Positions 35,355 through 44,206 of a DNA stretch of 64,000 bases are shown in pieces. A program made the position numbers and the translations under genes. A model generated the notes under the pieces. That model had not been told where the DNA came from and searched no databases. It worked only from the letters and a program-made list of their open reading frames with translations. How positions within the stretch are numbered: the stretch's first letter is position 1; the number at the start of each line of letters is the position of its first letter. The DNA comes from Phycisphaerales bacterium UBA7800 (GTDB lineage: Bacteria > Planctomycetota > Phycisphaerae > Phycisphaerales > Phycisphaeraceae): assembly GCA_002480565.1 (NCBI GenBank), contig DLCK01000008.1:11383-75382 (forward strand), written 5' to 3'.

Positions 35355-38300
35355 ATGAATATTTCACTTCCATTTATCCAACGTCCCGTGATGACCGTGT
35401 TGCTGACTTTGTCGGTGATCCTCTGGGGTGTCTGGTCTTACACACAACTGCCGGTCAACGATTTGCCTGCAGTGGACTATCCGGTGATTCAGGTACAGGT
35501 CGGTTATCCCGGTGCCAGCCCAGAGACGATGGCCAACAACGTCGCAACCCCCCTTGAGCGACAGTTCATGCAGATCCCCGGTTTGGAAATGGTCACCAGT
35601 AAAAGTGGCCAAGGCAATACATCCTTTAGCCTGCAATTTTCGTTAAACAAAGACATCGATGGTGCGGCCACCGACGTGCAGAACGCCATCACCGCAGCAA
35701 GCGGTCAGCTTCCCAATGACCTGCCTTCACAACCGACGATCTCCAAAACCAATCCCAATGACAGCCCGATCATGTTCATGGCATTGACCAGTGACACCAT
35801 CACCCAGGGCGAGTTGTATGACTATGCCAACACGCAGGTCAGTCAGCAGATCAGCATCATCGAAGGTGTCTCCAAGGTGAACATCTTCGGCACCAAAGGC
35901 GCGGTGCGCATCAAGGCTGATCCCTCCAAACTCGCAGCACTTGGACTGACACTCGGTGATCTGTCCACTGCGATCAAAGCAGGAACCAGCTACACCGGTG
36001 CCGGTCAGTTTGATAACCGCAATGAGTCGGTTGTCCTTCGCCCGTTAGGTCAGTTGGATTCCGCCAAGCAGTACAACGACATGGTCATCACCACCGTCAA
36101 CGGCGCGCCGGTCTATCTGCGGGATGTCGCTACCGCGACGGACTCGGTGCAGGATGAACGCATCAAGATGAATTTCTGGTCGCGTGAGTATGGCTCGCCT
36201 GCTGCGACGGTGGTCTGCGCGGTGTACCGTCAAGCTGGTGGCAATGCGGTGGCCGTTGCTGAAAAAGTTCGCAATCTCATCCCGCAGATCAATACTGAAT
36301 TACCTCCCGGTGTCCGGTTGACATTGATTCATGATCGCGCTCAGACGATTGTCAATTCGGTGAATGATGTTGAAGAAACGCTGGTTATTGCCTTTATTCT
36401 GGTGGTGTTGGTGATCTTCATTTTCCTGGGCCGTGCCGGTGATACCTTGATTCCTGCGGTAGCTTTGCCGCTGTCTTTGCTGATGACATTCGTGGTCATG
36501 TGGATCATGGATTACAGCTTGGACAACCTGTCGTTGATGGCATTGACCTTGGCGATTGGGTTTCTTGTGGATGATGCGATTGTGTTCTTGGAAAACACGA
36601 TCCGCCGCATGGAGCATGGCGAAGACGTCCGCACAGCGACGATCAACTCGGCGAAGGAAATCAGTTTTACGATTGTGTCGATGACGTTGTCGTTGGCTGC
36701 GGTGTTCCTGCCACTGCTGCTCATGCCCGGTTTGATGGGACGTGTGTTCCGTGAATTTAGCGTGGTGATTATTGTGGCCATTGTTGCATCGGGTATCGTG
36801 TCGCTGACACTTACGCCGATGATGTGTTCACGGATGCTCGCCGCACGTGGGCCAGGTCACAAGCAACCCTGGCTTGAACGCATCGCATCACGGACTGAAA
36901 AATTCGTCCTTGGTATTTACGGTCGCACGCTCACATGGGCATTGAAGCATCACTATCTCTCAGCCATCACCTGGGTCATCTGTCTTGTCGGCACCGGGTA
37001 CCTGATGGTTAATTTGCCCAAGACGTTTTTGCCCGTAGGAGACAGTGGTTTTGTATGGGGTGTGATGATCGGCCCGGACAGTGCGTCTTACCAGAAAATG
37101 CGTGACTATCAGGCCAAAGCCGAAACCATGATGCACAAGAATCCGGCAGTCGGGGCAACCTTTACCATGACCGGGAACGGCGGCTTTGGGGGCTACAATC
37201 AGGGATTGCTTCTTGCGTTTCTGAATCCACGAGAAACCCGCGCTCCAATTGATGCCGTCACCGGCCAACTCGTCGGCGGACTCTTCGGTGAAGTGCCTGG
37301 CGTCGTGGGACTCTTTAAACCTCAACCCGTCTTACAGATTTCAACCGGTGCTTCAGCTAACAACTCGGCATCGATCACCTATGCGATCTCCGGGGTGAAC
37401 CCTGAAAAAGTCTACGAATACTCCGGCAAACTCCTCGAAAAATTCCGCGAGTTCCCCGGCTTTATCCGTGTGCAACCTGACTTCTACAACAAGCAACCGT
37501 ACCTGAATGTCACCATCCTTCGCGATCAGGCAGCCATGTACGGCATCAGTACCGCACGTATCGAACGACTCCTGGCAACGAGCTTCTCGCAAAACTATCT
37601 GTATCTGATCAAGCGATCCACCGACCAGTATCAAGTGATCCTTGAAGCAGATGATGACAGTCGCAGCCAGGCTGAAAGTTTGGCGGACTTCTATATTAAA
37701 AGTGATGATGGGCAGCGCAATATCCCACTCACCGCAGTGGTCAAATGGGACAAGGAACTTGGCCTGCAATCGGTGAATCACATCAATCAGTTCACCAGTG
37801 TCACGTATTCGTTTAACCTTGCACCGGGCGTTTCGACTGGCGCTGCGACGGACTTTATTCAGGCCGCCGCTGCCGAAGTTCTGCCGCCGACGGTTCGTGG
37901 TGAACTCCAGGGTGAAGCCAAGACCTTTACCGAGATGGTGCAGAACATGGCGATCCTCATGGTGGTCGCGGTATTTGTGATGTATGTGATTTTGGGTGTG
38001 TTGTATGAAAGTTATTTGCATCCGATCACGGTGTTGTCTTCCTTGCCGGTCGCATTGGTCGGTGGTTTAGCCACGCTGTGGTACTTCGATCAAGAGTTAT
38101 CACTGTATGCCTACGTGGGCATGTTCATGCTCATGGGGATCGTCAAGAAGAACGGCATCATGATCGTGGACTTCGCGCTTCAACGTGTCGAAGAAGGGCA
38201 GTCCGCCCAGCAGTCGATTCACGATGCGTCGATGGACCGCTTTCGTCCGATCATGATGACAACCATCGCTGCAGTGATGGGCGCATTACCCATCGCGCTG

Positions 38301-38549
38301 GGTTGGGGGGCTGATGGTGAAAGCCGCCTGCCACTGGGCTTGGTGATTGTCGGCGGATTGCTGGTGAGTCAGTTGATCACGCTGTATGTCACACCGGTGA
38401 TTTACCTGTACCTCGAAGCGTTTCAGGAAAACGTGCTTAACCGCACCAGCTTCTTTCACTCTGGACATCGTAAGCATGAAGTTGCAGTTGATCCGGATCA
38501 TGTTCCAGCCAACCTTCAACCTGTGGTGGTTACCACACAGGGCGAATAA
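35355..38549 (+). CDS. RND multidrug efflux permease, AcrB/MexF-like
   Basis: The 1064-residue inner membrane pump has the duplicated RND layout: helix 1 right at the N-terminus (RPVMTVLLTLSVILWGVWSY), a large periplasmic loop (about 30-340), helices 2-7, helix 8, a second loop and helices 9-12. GFLVDDAIVFLENTIRRMEHG (about 400-420) holds the proton-relay Asp pair, and GMFMLMGIVKKNGIMIVDFAL the relay Lys region. It would export hydrophobic drugs or metabolites driven by protons. It lies 135 nt downstream of the adaptor gene and 13 nt upstream of the channel gene. Confidence 0.96.
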   Translation: MNISLPFIQRPVMTVLLTLSVILWGVWSYTQLPVNDLPAVDYPVIQVQVGYPGASPETMANNVATPLERQFMQIPGLEMVTSKSGQGNTSFSLQFSLNKDIDGAATDVQNAITAASGQLPNDLPSQPTISKTNPNDSPIMFMALTSDTITQGELYDYANTQVSQQISIIEGVSKVNIFGTKGAVRIKADPSKLAALGLTLGDLSTAIKAGTSYTGAGQFDNRNESVVLRPLGQLDSAKQYNDMVITTVNGAPVYLRDVATATDSVQDERIKMNFWSREYGSPAATVVCAVYRQAGGNAVAVAEKVRNLIPQINTELPPGVRLTLIHDRAQTIVNSVNDVEETLVIAFILVVLVIFIFLGRAGDTLIPAVALPLSLLMTFVVMWIMDYSLDNLSLMALTLAIGFLVDDAIVFLENTIRRMEHGEDVRTATINSAKEISFTIVSMTLSLAAVFLPLLLMPGLMGRVFREFSVVIIVAIVASGIVSLTLTPMMCSRMLAARGPGHKQPWLERIASRTEKFVLGIYGRTLTWALKHHYLSAITWVICLVGTGYLMVNLPKTFLPVGDSGFVWGVMIGPDSASYQKMRDYQAKAETMMHKNPAVGATFTMTGNGGFGGYNQGLLLAFLNPRETRAPIDAVTGQLVGGLFGEVPGVVGLFKPQPVLQISTGASANNSASITYAISGVNPEKVYEYSGKLLEKFREFPGFIRVQPDFYNKQPYLNVTILRDQAAMYGISTARIERLLATSFSQNYLYLIKRSTDQYQVILEADDDSRSQAESLADFYIKSDDGQRNIPLTAVVKWDKELGLQSVNHINQFTSVTYSFNLAPGVSTGAATDFIQAAAAEVLPPTVRGELQGEAKTFTEMVQNMAILMVVAVFVMYVILGVLYESYLHPITVLSSLPVALVGGLATLWYFDQELSLYAYVGMFMLMGIVKKNGIMIVDFALQRVEEGQSAQQSIHDASMDRFRPIMMTTIAAVMGALPIALGWGADGESRLPLGLVIVGGLLVSQLITLYVTPVIYLYLEAFQENVLNRTSFFHSGHRKHEVAVDPDHVPANLQPVVVTTQGE

Positions 38550-38562
38550 TACACGGAGTTAG

Positions 38563-40050
38563 ATGATGTTTTTACGAACTACAAAAATTCAGCGACACGT
38601 TAGCACAGAATGTCAATCCAGCGCAGGATACAGTCGTTTTGCGATGACGATTCTCACCACGAGTTTGCTCATTACCGGCTGCACCGTCGGCCCGGATTAC
38701 AAAGTGCCCGATACGCAATTGCCTAAAGCTTTTCACGCATCACCCACCACGGAGTCGTTTAGTGATCTGACGCATTGGTGGAAGACGTTTGATGATCCGA
38801 TGCTTGATGAGCTTGTCGATCAAGCTCTCGAAGCGAACCTGGATATGCAGTTGGCTCAAGCGCGTATCCGTGAGGCGCGATCAAGACTGCTCGCAAGCGG
38901 TGCGACACTCAAACCCACCGTCGATGTCTCCGGCACGGATAGCTTGAATCGCAGTAGTGAAAGTGCGTCCGGCGTAGCAGGCAGTTCCAAAAACCTCATG
39001 CAGTCGGGCTTTGATGCCAGTTGGGAAATCGACATCTTCGGCGGTAACCGTCGGAGTATTGAAGCAGCCACTGCGAACTATCAAAGCACCATTGAAGACA
39101 GCCGCAGCACGCTGGTGAGTCTTCTTGCTGAGGTGGCAACCAACTACATTCAACTGCGTGGATACCAGTATGAACTGAACATCATCAAAGCGAATGTTGA
39201 ATCGCAGAAGGACACGTTGTCGATTCAAAAAACCAAATTTGATGCAGGCATTGCTACGGACTTAACCGTTGCACAAACCGAGGCGTTGGTGCAGACCACC
39301 AGTGCGCAAATGCCCACACTGGAAGGACAGATCAAGCAGGCGATTCACCGTATCAGCGTGTTGCTTAACCGCGAACCTGCTGCGTTGATGGATCAACTGA
39401 TCACGGATAAGCCCATACCCCTGGGACCACCGACTATCCCCGCCGGTGTTCCCGCTGAGATTCTGCGTCGGCGGCCGGACATTCGTGCCGCCGAACGCAG
39501 ACTGGCTGCGGCGACAGCACAAATTGGTGTGCAAACCGCGGAGTTGTACCCCAAGTTCACACTCAATGGCACGATTGGTTTGAGTTCCACGCAGTTGTCG
39601 AATTTTGTGGACAGTCGTAGCTTGTTTTACTCGCTGGGGCCAGGTGTGAGTTGGCGTGCCTTTGACGGTGGCAGAATCAAAGCCGATATCCAAACTGCCC
39701 AGGCGCAACGTGATCAGGCAGCTATCATCTATCAGCAGTCGTTGTTGACTGCGATGAAGGAAGTGGAGAACGCGCTGGTGTTTTATGACCGTCAGCAAGT
39801 GCGTCGGGACATGCTCGCCAAATCGGTATCAGCCAATGAACGTGCGATGGAATCGTCGAAAAATCTCAACGATGCAGGACTGGTGGATTTCTTAAATGTC
39901 CTCACGGCTCAGCGGTCACTTAACGATGCACAAAGTGCTTTGGCACGCTCGCAGACTGCAGTCTCCACCGATCTGGTGTATCTTTACAAAGTACTCGGTG
40001 GAGGTTGGGAAATTCCCAATACGGATATACAATTGATGACAGCAAAGTGA
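38563..40050 (+). CDS. RND outer membrane efflux channel, NodT/OprM-type lipoprotein
   Basis: A 495-residue TolC-superfamily protein. Signal peptide with lipobox LLITGC, then TVGPDYKVPDTQLPKAF, the hallmark start of NodT proteins. Two repeats of the OEP domain follow, with long helices (LDMQLAQARIREARSRLLASG; AEILRRRPDIRAAERRLAAATAQIG). It forms the outer membrane trimer that docks to the adaptor. The N-terminal 30 residues before the hydrophobic core are unusually long; a later start is possible. Its presence implies an outer membrane. Confidence 0.95.
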   Translation: MMFLRTTKIQRHVSTECQSSAGYSRFAMTILTTSLLITGCTVGPDYKVPDTQLPKAFHASPTTESFSDLTHWWKTFDDPMLDELVDQALEANLDMQLAQARIREARSRLLASGATLKPTVDVSGTDSLNRSSESASGVAGSSKNLMQSGFDASWEIDIFGGNRRSIEAATANYQSTIEDSRSTLVSLLAEVATNYIQLRGYQYELNIIKANVESQKDTLSIQKTKFDAGIATDLTVAQTEALVQTTSAQMPTLEGQIKQAIHRISVLLNREPAALMDQLITDKPIPLGPPTIPAGVPAEILRRRPDIRAAERRLAAATAQIGVQTAELYPKFTLNGTIGLSSTQLSNFVDSRSLFYSLGPGVSWRAFDGGRIKADIQTAQAQRDQAAIIYQQSLLTAMKEVENALVFYDRQQVRRDMLAKSVSANERAMESSKNLNDAGLVDFLNVLTAQRSLNDAQSALARSQTAVSTDLVYLYKVLGGGWEIPNTDIQLMTAK

Positions 40051-40057
40051 TACGTCC

Positions 40058-40708
40058 ATGGCCAATGTGAAAAATAACAGTTCAGCCCTGCAAACCAAGC
40101 GTAAACTCATTAACGCAGCAGGTGAAATATTTGGTCAGGTAGGGCTCGAAGCCGCGACCATCCAACAGATCACCAGTCGCGCGGGGACTTCGTTGGCAGC
40201 AGTGAACTATCACTTTACCGATAAATTTAATCTCTATAACGAAGTTGTTCAGGAAGCCTACGATATCGTCATTGATACCTTCAGACAGATTCAAAGTATC
40301 CAGGAAGAAGGTACACCCACCGAGCGGTTGGAACATTTTGTCCGCAACTTTTTCACCATCCTCATGGAGCAGGAACGCCCAACCTGGCAATGCGATATTC
40401 TCGCTCGTGACCTTCAGTCGCCCAACCAGTCGGCAGAGACACAGCTCAAAGAACTCACCGATGCGATTCACAATTCACTGGGTGATCTTATTTCCGAAAT
40501 CGCCCAGGTGAAACTTGAACCAGAACAGATGCTTTACTTTCAGACCAGTATCATTGGTCAGTGTCTGTATTACGTGGATCATCAGGAATTCCATGACCGC
40601 CTGCATTCGGACTTTAAGCCGGTGGCACAGCGCATGGAACAAATCATCAAACACATCACCGCGTTCTCCGTAGCTGCGATTCAAGGGATGTGTCGACCGA
40701 CGAAGTGA
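40058..40708 (+). CDS. TetR-family transcriptional regulator (CerR/DUF1956-like)
   Basis: A 216-residue protein. The N-terminal helix-turn-helix is KLINAAGEIFGQVGLEAATIQQITSRAGTSLAAVNYHFTDKFNLYNEVV. The ligand domain carries a stretch like the CerR C-terminal domain (RLEHFVRNFFTILMEQERPTWQCDILARDL). It should repress the efflux cluster and be released by a drug-like ligand. It is last in the cluster, 7 nt after the channel gene, so it would be autoregulated. Confidence 0.92.
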   Translation: MANVKNNSSALQTKRKLINAAGEIFGQVGLEAATIQQITSRAGTSLAAVNYHFTDKFNLYNEVVQEAYDIVIDTFRQIQSIQEEGTPTERLEHFVRNFFTILMEQERPTWQCDILARDLQSPNQSAETQLKELTDAIHNSLGDLISEIAQVKLEPEQMLYFQTSIIGQCLYYVDHQEFHDRLHSDFKPVAQRMEQIIKHITAFSVAAIQGMCRPTK

Positions 40709-40763
40709 GTGTTGATAATTACTCAAATGTAACGTGTATTGGGGAAACGCAAGCTGTCAGTAT

Positions 40764-40795
40764 TGCGGCTGTTGATCGCGTTATCAATAGCCGCA
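40764..40795. terminator. Hairpin between convergent genes
   Basis: TGCGGCTGTTGAT (40764-40776) pairs with ATCAATAGCCGCA (40783-40795), a 13-bp stem with a single G-T pair and a 6-nt CGCGTT loop. No T run follows on either strand, so it is a stable hairpin rather than a standard terminator. A second short hairpin (CGCG around ATAA) lies at about 40812-40823. Confidence 0.6.
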
Positions 40796-40841
40796 GCCAG
40801 ACTTGGTTGCGCGATAACGCGACAATTGATAATTCAATGCT

Positions 40842-43259
40842 CTAGGCTACAGCATCCGTTGCGATGGTTTTCCGTTCACCGGGTTTCACCTGTATCACAG
40901 TCTTCACGCCATTGACGATCAGGAGACATCGACCACCATGTTCACTTGCAAGACTTGCCTGCGTGACGATACCGTTTTCCCATTGCATGGTCACTTCAAA
41001 CCCGCCACGTGTTTTGAGTCCGCGGACTTTGCCACTTGACCATTTAGTTGGCAGGGCAGGTAGCAGTCTGATGATGGGTAGGACAGTTTTATCTTCATCC
41101 AATTGCGTCATGTGACTTTGCACCAGCATTTCGGCAATGGCTGCGCAGCCGCCGAAGTTGCCATCAATCTGGAACGGCGGGTGAGCGCAGAACAGGTTGG
41201 GGTAAGTGCCGCCATGTTCATAGTCGATGGGGTCACCACTGTGTGTGTCGGTGAGTTCGAGTAAGTTTTTAAGCAGGTCATGCGCTCGATCACCTTGACC
41301 AAGTCTTGCCCAGAATAAAACCTTCCACGCTTTGGACCAGCCGGTGCCATCGTCGCCTCGGCGTTGGAGGGTGACGCTCGCTGCATCAGCAAGTTCGGGG
41401 GTGAGTGTCGGGTCGATGAGATTGCCCGGATGCAGGGCAAAGAGATGTGAGACATGGCGGTGATGTTCATCGAGTTCATCATGGTCTTCGAGCCATTCCA
41501 TGAGTTGGCCGTGCTTGCCAATGGATAGTGGTGGAAGTTGAACCATCATCTGTTGGACTTGTTGGATTAACGCTGAATCGACATCAAGCAATTGTCCTGC
41601 TGCGATGGTGTGCTTAAAGAGCATCTGCAAAATGGCAGTGTCCATCGTGCAACCTTCGCAGAGTGTGCCGACCTGCCCGTTGGGAAGTCGATACGCATTT
41701 TCAGGAGACAGCGACGGACTGATGACTTTTTGTCCCTTGTTATTTTCAACCAGAAAGTCCAGGAAAAACGTCGATGATTCCTTGAGGATCGGCCAGGCGG
41801 TGTCAGCAAGGAATAGTTTGTCACGGGTGTAGTCATAGTGATCCCATAGATGCAACGCCAACCACGCGCCGCCCAATGGCCAATAGGATGAGCCCAGGTT
41901 TCGATCCGTCGGGCAGCAGTCCGCCCAAAGGTCGGTGTTGTGGTGACAGACAAAGCCGCGACAGTTGTACATCTGCTTGGCGACTTCTTTGCCACGGGGC
42001 AGCATCCGATTGAGCATGTCAAACAGCGGGGCGTGACAGTCTGAGAGGTTGGCAACTTCCGCGGGCCAATAATTCATTTCCGTGTTGATGTTGATGGTGT
42101 ATTTCGATCCCCATGCCGGCCAAAAATCCTGATTCCAAATCCCTTGCAGATTGGCAGGCATGGAGCCGGCGCGTGATGAAGCAATCAGCAGATACCGACC
42201 AAACTGATGATACATCGCAGCCATCTGCGGATCATTGTGACCTGCGTGCAGTTGGGCAAGGCGCTCGTCAGTTGGCAACGCAGTGACCGTTGGATCAGCT
42301 TCGCCAAGTTGTATTGAAACGCGGTCAAAAAGGTTTTGGTAGTCACGTTGTTGGTCGGCAAGTAATGTTTGCCAACCTTTTTTCAATGCAGTTTCAACGG
42401 TGGACTTTGCGGTGGCGAGTGGATCATCATGACGGAAGGAGGTTGCTCCGCTGATGAAGATGGTGACGGCATCTGCGTTTTCAATGACGAGGGTTTCGCC
42501 GATTGGATGCATACTCCCGCTGGTGGTGTTGGCCATCATGCAGGTGGCAAAGCTCACACCGCCCTGACCTGCTGCCTTACCTGTGAGGTAAACGCCGTTG
42601 TCTCCCATTGCCCGTGAGTCGTCCACGTAGCGCGTCGAGTAACTTGCCAACGGCCCGCGTTGCAATCGCAGTCGCACGTTGAGCATGCCCGGCTTGGAGA
42701 CTTCCAAACGAATGGCAATCACGTTGTCAGGAAAGCTCGCAATGTGCTTTCGTGTAAAGGTGACATCGTTGATGGTGTACGACACATTGACCGAGGCATC
42801 GTTGAGATTCAGTTCACGACGATACTGCAAATGCGATACATCATCGGGATCTTGACGCAGACTTTGTGCATCAGTCAGCACCGCATCACCGGCTTGCAGG
42901 GAACCATCTGGATACTGAAACTGCATGAACAGATCGGCCAACGGCTCATAGCAACGCATCGAGTCAGGGATACCCGCTAAGGCATCGTTGGTAAGCCACT
43001 GCGCCTTTTCCAGTTCACCCTTGGCAAGGAGCTCTCGGATTTGTGGCAGGTGTTTTTGAGCATCGGGATTGATGCGGTTTTGCGGTCCGCCATTCCAGAG
43101 ACTGTCCTCGTTGAGTTGGATGCGCTCATCACTGAGATTGCCAAAGACCATCGCACCGAGCTTGCCACAACCCAATGGCAACGCGCGGTTCCAATTGTCC
43201 GCAGCGGGCCTGGGATACCAAAGTGTCAACGGGTCAACTTGATGGGCAATGGATGTCAT
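40842..43259 (-). CDS. GH95 alpha-L-fucosidase-like glycoside hydrolase
   Basis: An 805-residue protein aligned by motifs over the full GH95 length. N-terminal sandwich: LWYPRPAADNWNRALPLGCGKLGAMVFG and LNEDSLWNGGP. Barrel: YTININTEMNYWPAEVANL with the two catalytic-site Asn, SLSPENAYRL with the candidate acid Glu, SHLFALHPGNLI, and QIDGNFGGCAAIAEML with the Asp. GH95 inverts alpha-1,2-fucosyl (or alpha-L-galactosyl) bonds. No signal peptide, so cytoplasmic. It is the last gene of a run with a CBM9-like lipoprotein and a large secreted protein. Confidence 0.93.
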   Translation of the reverse strand: MTSIAHQVDPLTLWYPRPAADNWNRALPLGCGKLGAMVFGNLSDERIQLNEDSLWNGGPQNRINPDAQKHLPQIRELLAKGELEKAQWLTNDALAGIPDSMRCYEPLADLFMQFQYPDGSLQAGDAVLTDAQSLRQDPDDVSHLQYRRELNLNDASVNVSYTINDVTFTRKHIASFPDNVIAIRLEVSKPGMLNVRLRLQRGPLASYSTRYVDDSRAMGDNGVYLTGKAAGQGGVSFATCMMANTTSGSMHPIGETLVIENADAVTIFISGATSFRHDDPLATAKSTVETALKKGWQTLLADQQRDYQNLFDRVSIQLGEADPTVTALPTDERLAQLHAGHNDPQMAAMYHQFGRYLLIASSRAGSMPANLQGIWNQDFWPAWGSKYTININTEMNYWPAEVANLSDCHAPLFDMLNRMLPRGKEVAKQMYNCRGFVCHHNTDLWADCCPTDRNLGSSYWPLGGAWLALHLWDHYDYTRDKLFLADTAWPILKESSTFFLDFLVENNKGQKVISPSLSPENAYRLPNGQVGTLCEGCTMDTAILQMLFKHTIAAGQLLDVDSALIQQVQQMMVQLPPLSIGKHGQLMEWLEDHDELDEHHRHVSHLFALHPGNLIDPTLTPELADAASVTLQRRGDDGTGWSKAWKVLFWARLGQGDRAHDLLKNLLELTDTHSGDPIDYEHGGTYPNLFCAHPPFQIDGNFGGCAAIAEMLVQSHMTQLDEDKTVLPIIRLLPALPTKWSSGKVRGLKTRGGFEVTMQWENGIVTQASLASEHGGRCLLIVNGVKTVIQVKPGERKTIATDAVA

Positions 43260-43374
43260 GATCGGCTTTCTGATTAGGATGCGTTTCGTGGCATCACATC
43301 CTACCGATGTTCACATGCTCTGGACATGGACGAGAGCGACATGGATATATCCATTGGCGGTATTGTTGCGATTT

Positions 43375-44184
43375 TTACTTGTCAGTGAGTGTGATGATGC
43401 CCATACTTCCGGGGGCAAGATGCGGTAAACCCGTGGGGACGAAGGCCCAGCTTGAGGCGATGAGTCGGGTTCGTTTGTGGGTTGATAAATCCGCAGGCCC
43501 ATCACATCGCAGAAAGTTGATTCGCATTTGCATCGGCTCAAAATGTTCAACAGCCAGGCGACGAAGCAAGGTCTTGGCGGGGATGGCAAAGTCGCTGATC
43601 CATTGAACAGGTTTGCCAGCTTGCCAATGCGTGGAACTGGCTGTGCGCAACTCTGGCATGTCCCATTCAAAAACGCCCCAATGATTGGTCGGCCAATCCT
43701 CGCGTGGGAGGATGGGTGTCGAAGATGGGACTTGCGATGTGGTGTTCATATGCAGCACATCCAACACACCGCCCACTGGATTAACCTGCACTTCGACATA
43801 TTGCCTGCCATCACCAATTGGGTCGATGAATACTTCAACGACATCGCCTTGATGATGTCTTCCATCGCGCGTCTTGGCATGTGGTGTGAAGATTTGATCA
43901 TCCTCACAGATAAAGCGAACGTAGAGATAGTCCTTGTCCCAAAGGACTTTGACCACTGTGGGGTTGAGTTTTGACGTTGCCTTGCGATCACAATGGGATA
44001 GCTCATTGATGGTCGCTGCGTGTTGCCATGCCGTATCATCAGGTTGTGCATTGCCCTTTGGTGTGACGGTTGCATAAGGCGCAGCAATTGCAGGCAGCGG
44101 GATAGAATGTGGCTGGGTAGCACATCCCATGAGCAAGCTGCTCGTTGACAGGATGCATATGATCCATCGTTTAAGTGATGTCAT
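43375..44184 (-). CDS. CBM9-like lipoprotein
   Basis: A 269-residue protein. Signal peptide with lipobox SLLMGC (Cys near residue 21), then one domain like the family-9 carbohydrate-binding module: DDTAWQHAATINELS, KVLWDKDYLYVRFICEDDQI, HHQGDVVEVFIDPIGDGRQYVEVQVNPVGGVLD, and an end IASSWAFVPTGLPHLAPGSMGIITL. It probably holds glycan at the cell surface or periplasm. It lies 22 nt after the big GH2-like gene and 115 nt before the fucosidase gene. Confidence 0.8.
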   Translation of the reverse strand: MTSLKRWIICILSTSSLLMGCATQPHSIPLPAIAAPYATVTPKGNAQPDDTAWQHAATINELSHCDRKATSKLNPTVVKVLWDKDYLYVRFICEDDQIFTPHAKTRDGRHHQGDVVEVFIDPIGDGRQYVEVQVNPVGGVLDVLHMNTTSQVPSSTPILPREDWPTNHWGVFEWDMPELRTASSTHWQAGKPVQWISDFAIPAKTLLRRLAVEHFEPMQMRINFLRCDGPADLSTHKRTRLIASSWAFVPTGLPHLAPGSMGIITLTDK

Positions 44185-44206
44185 CGCGTCATTGCCTTTG
44201 TATCTG

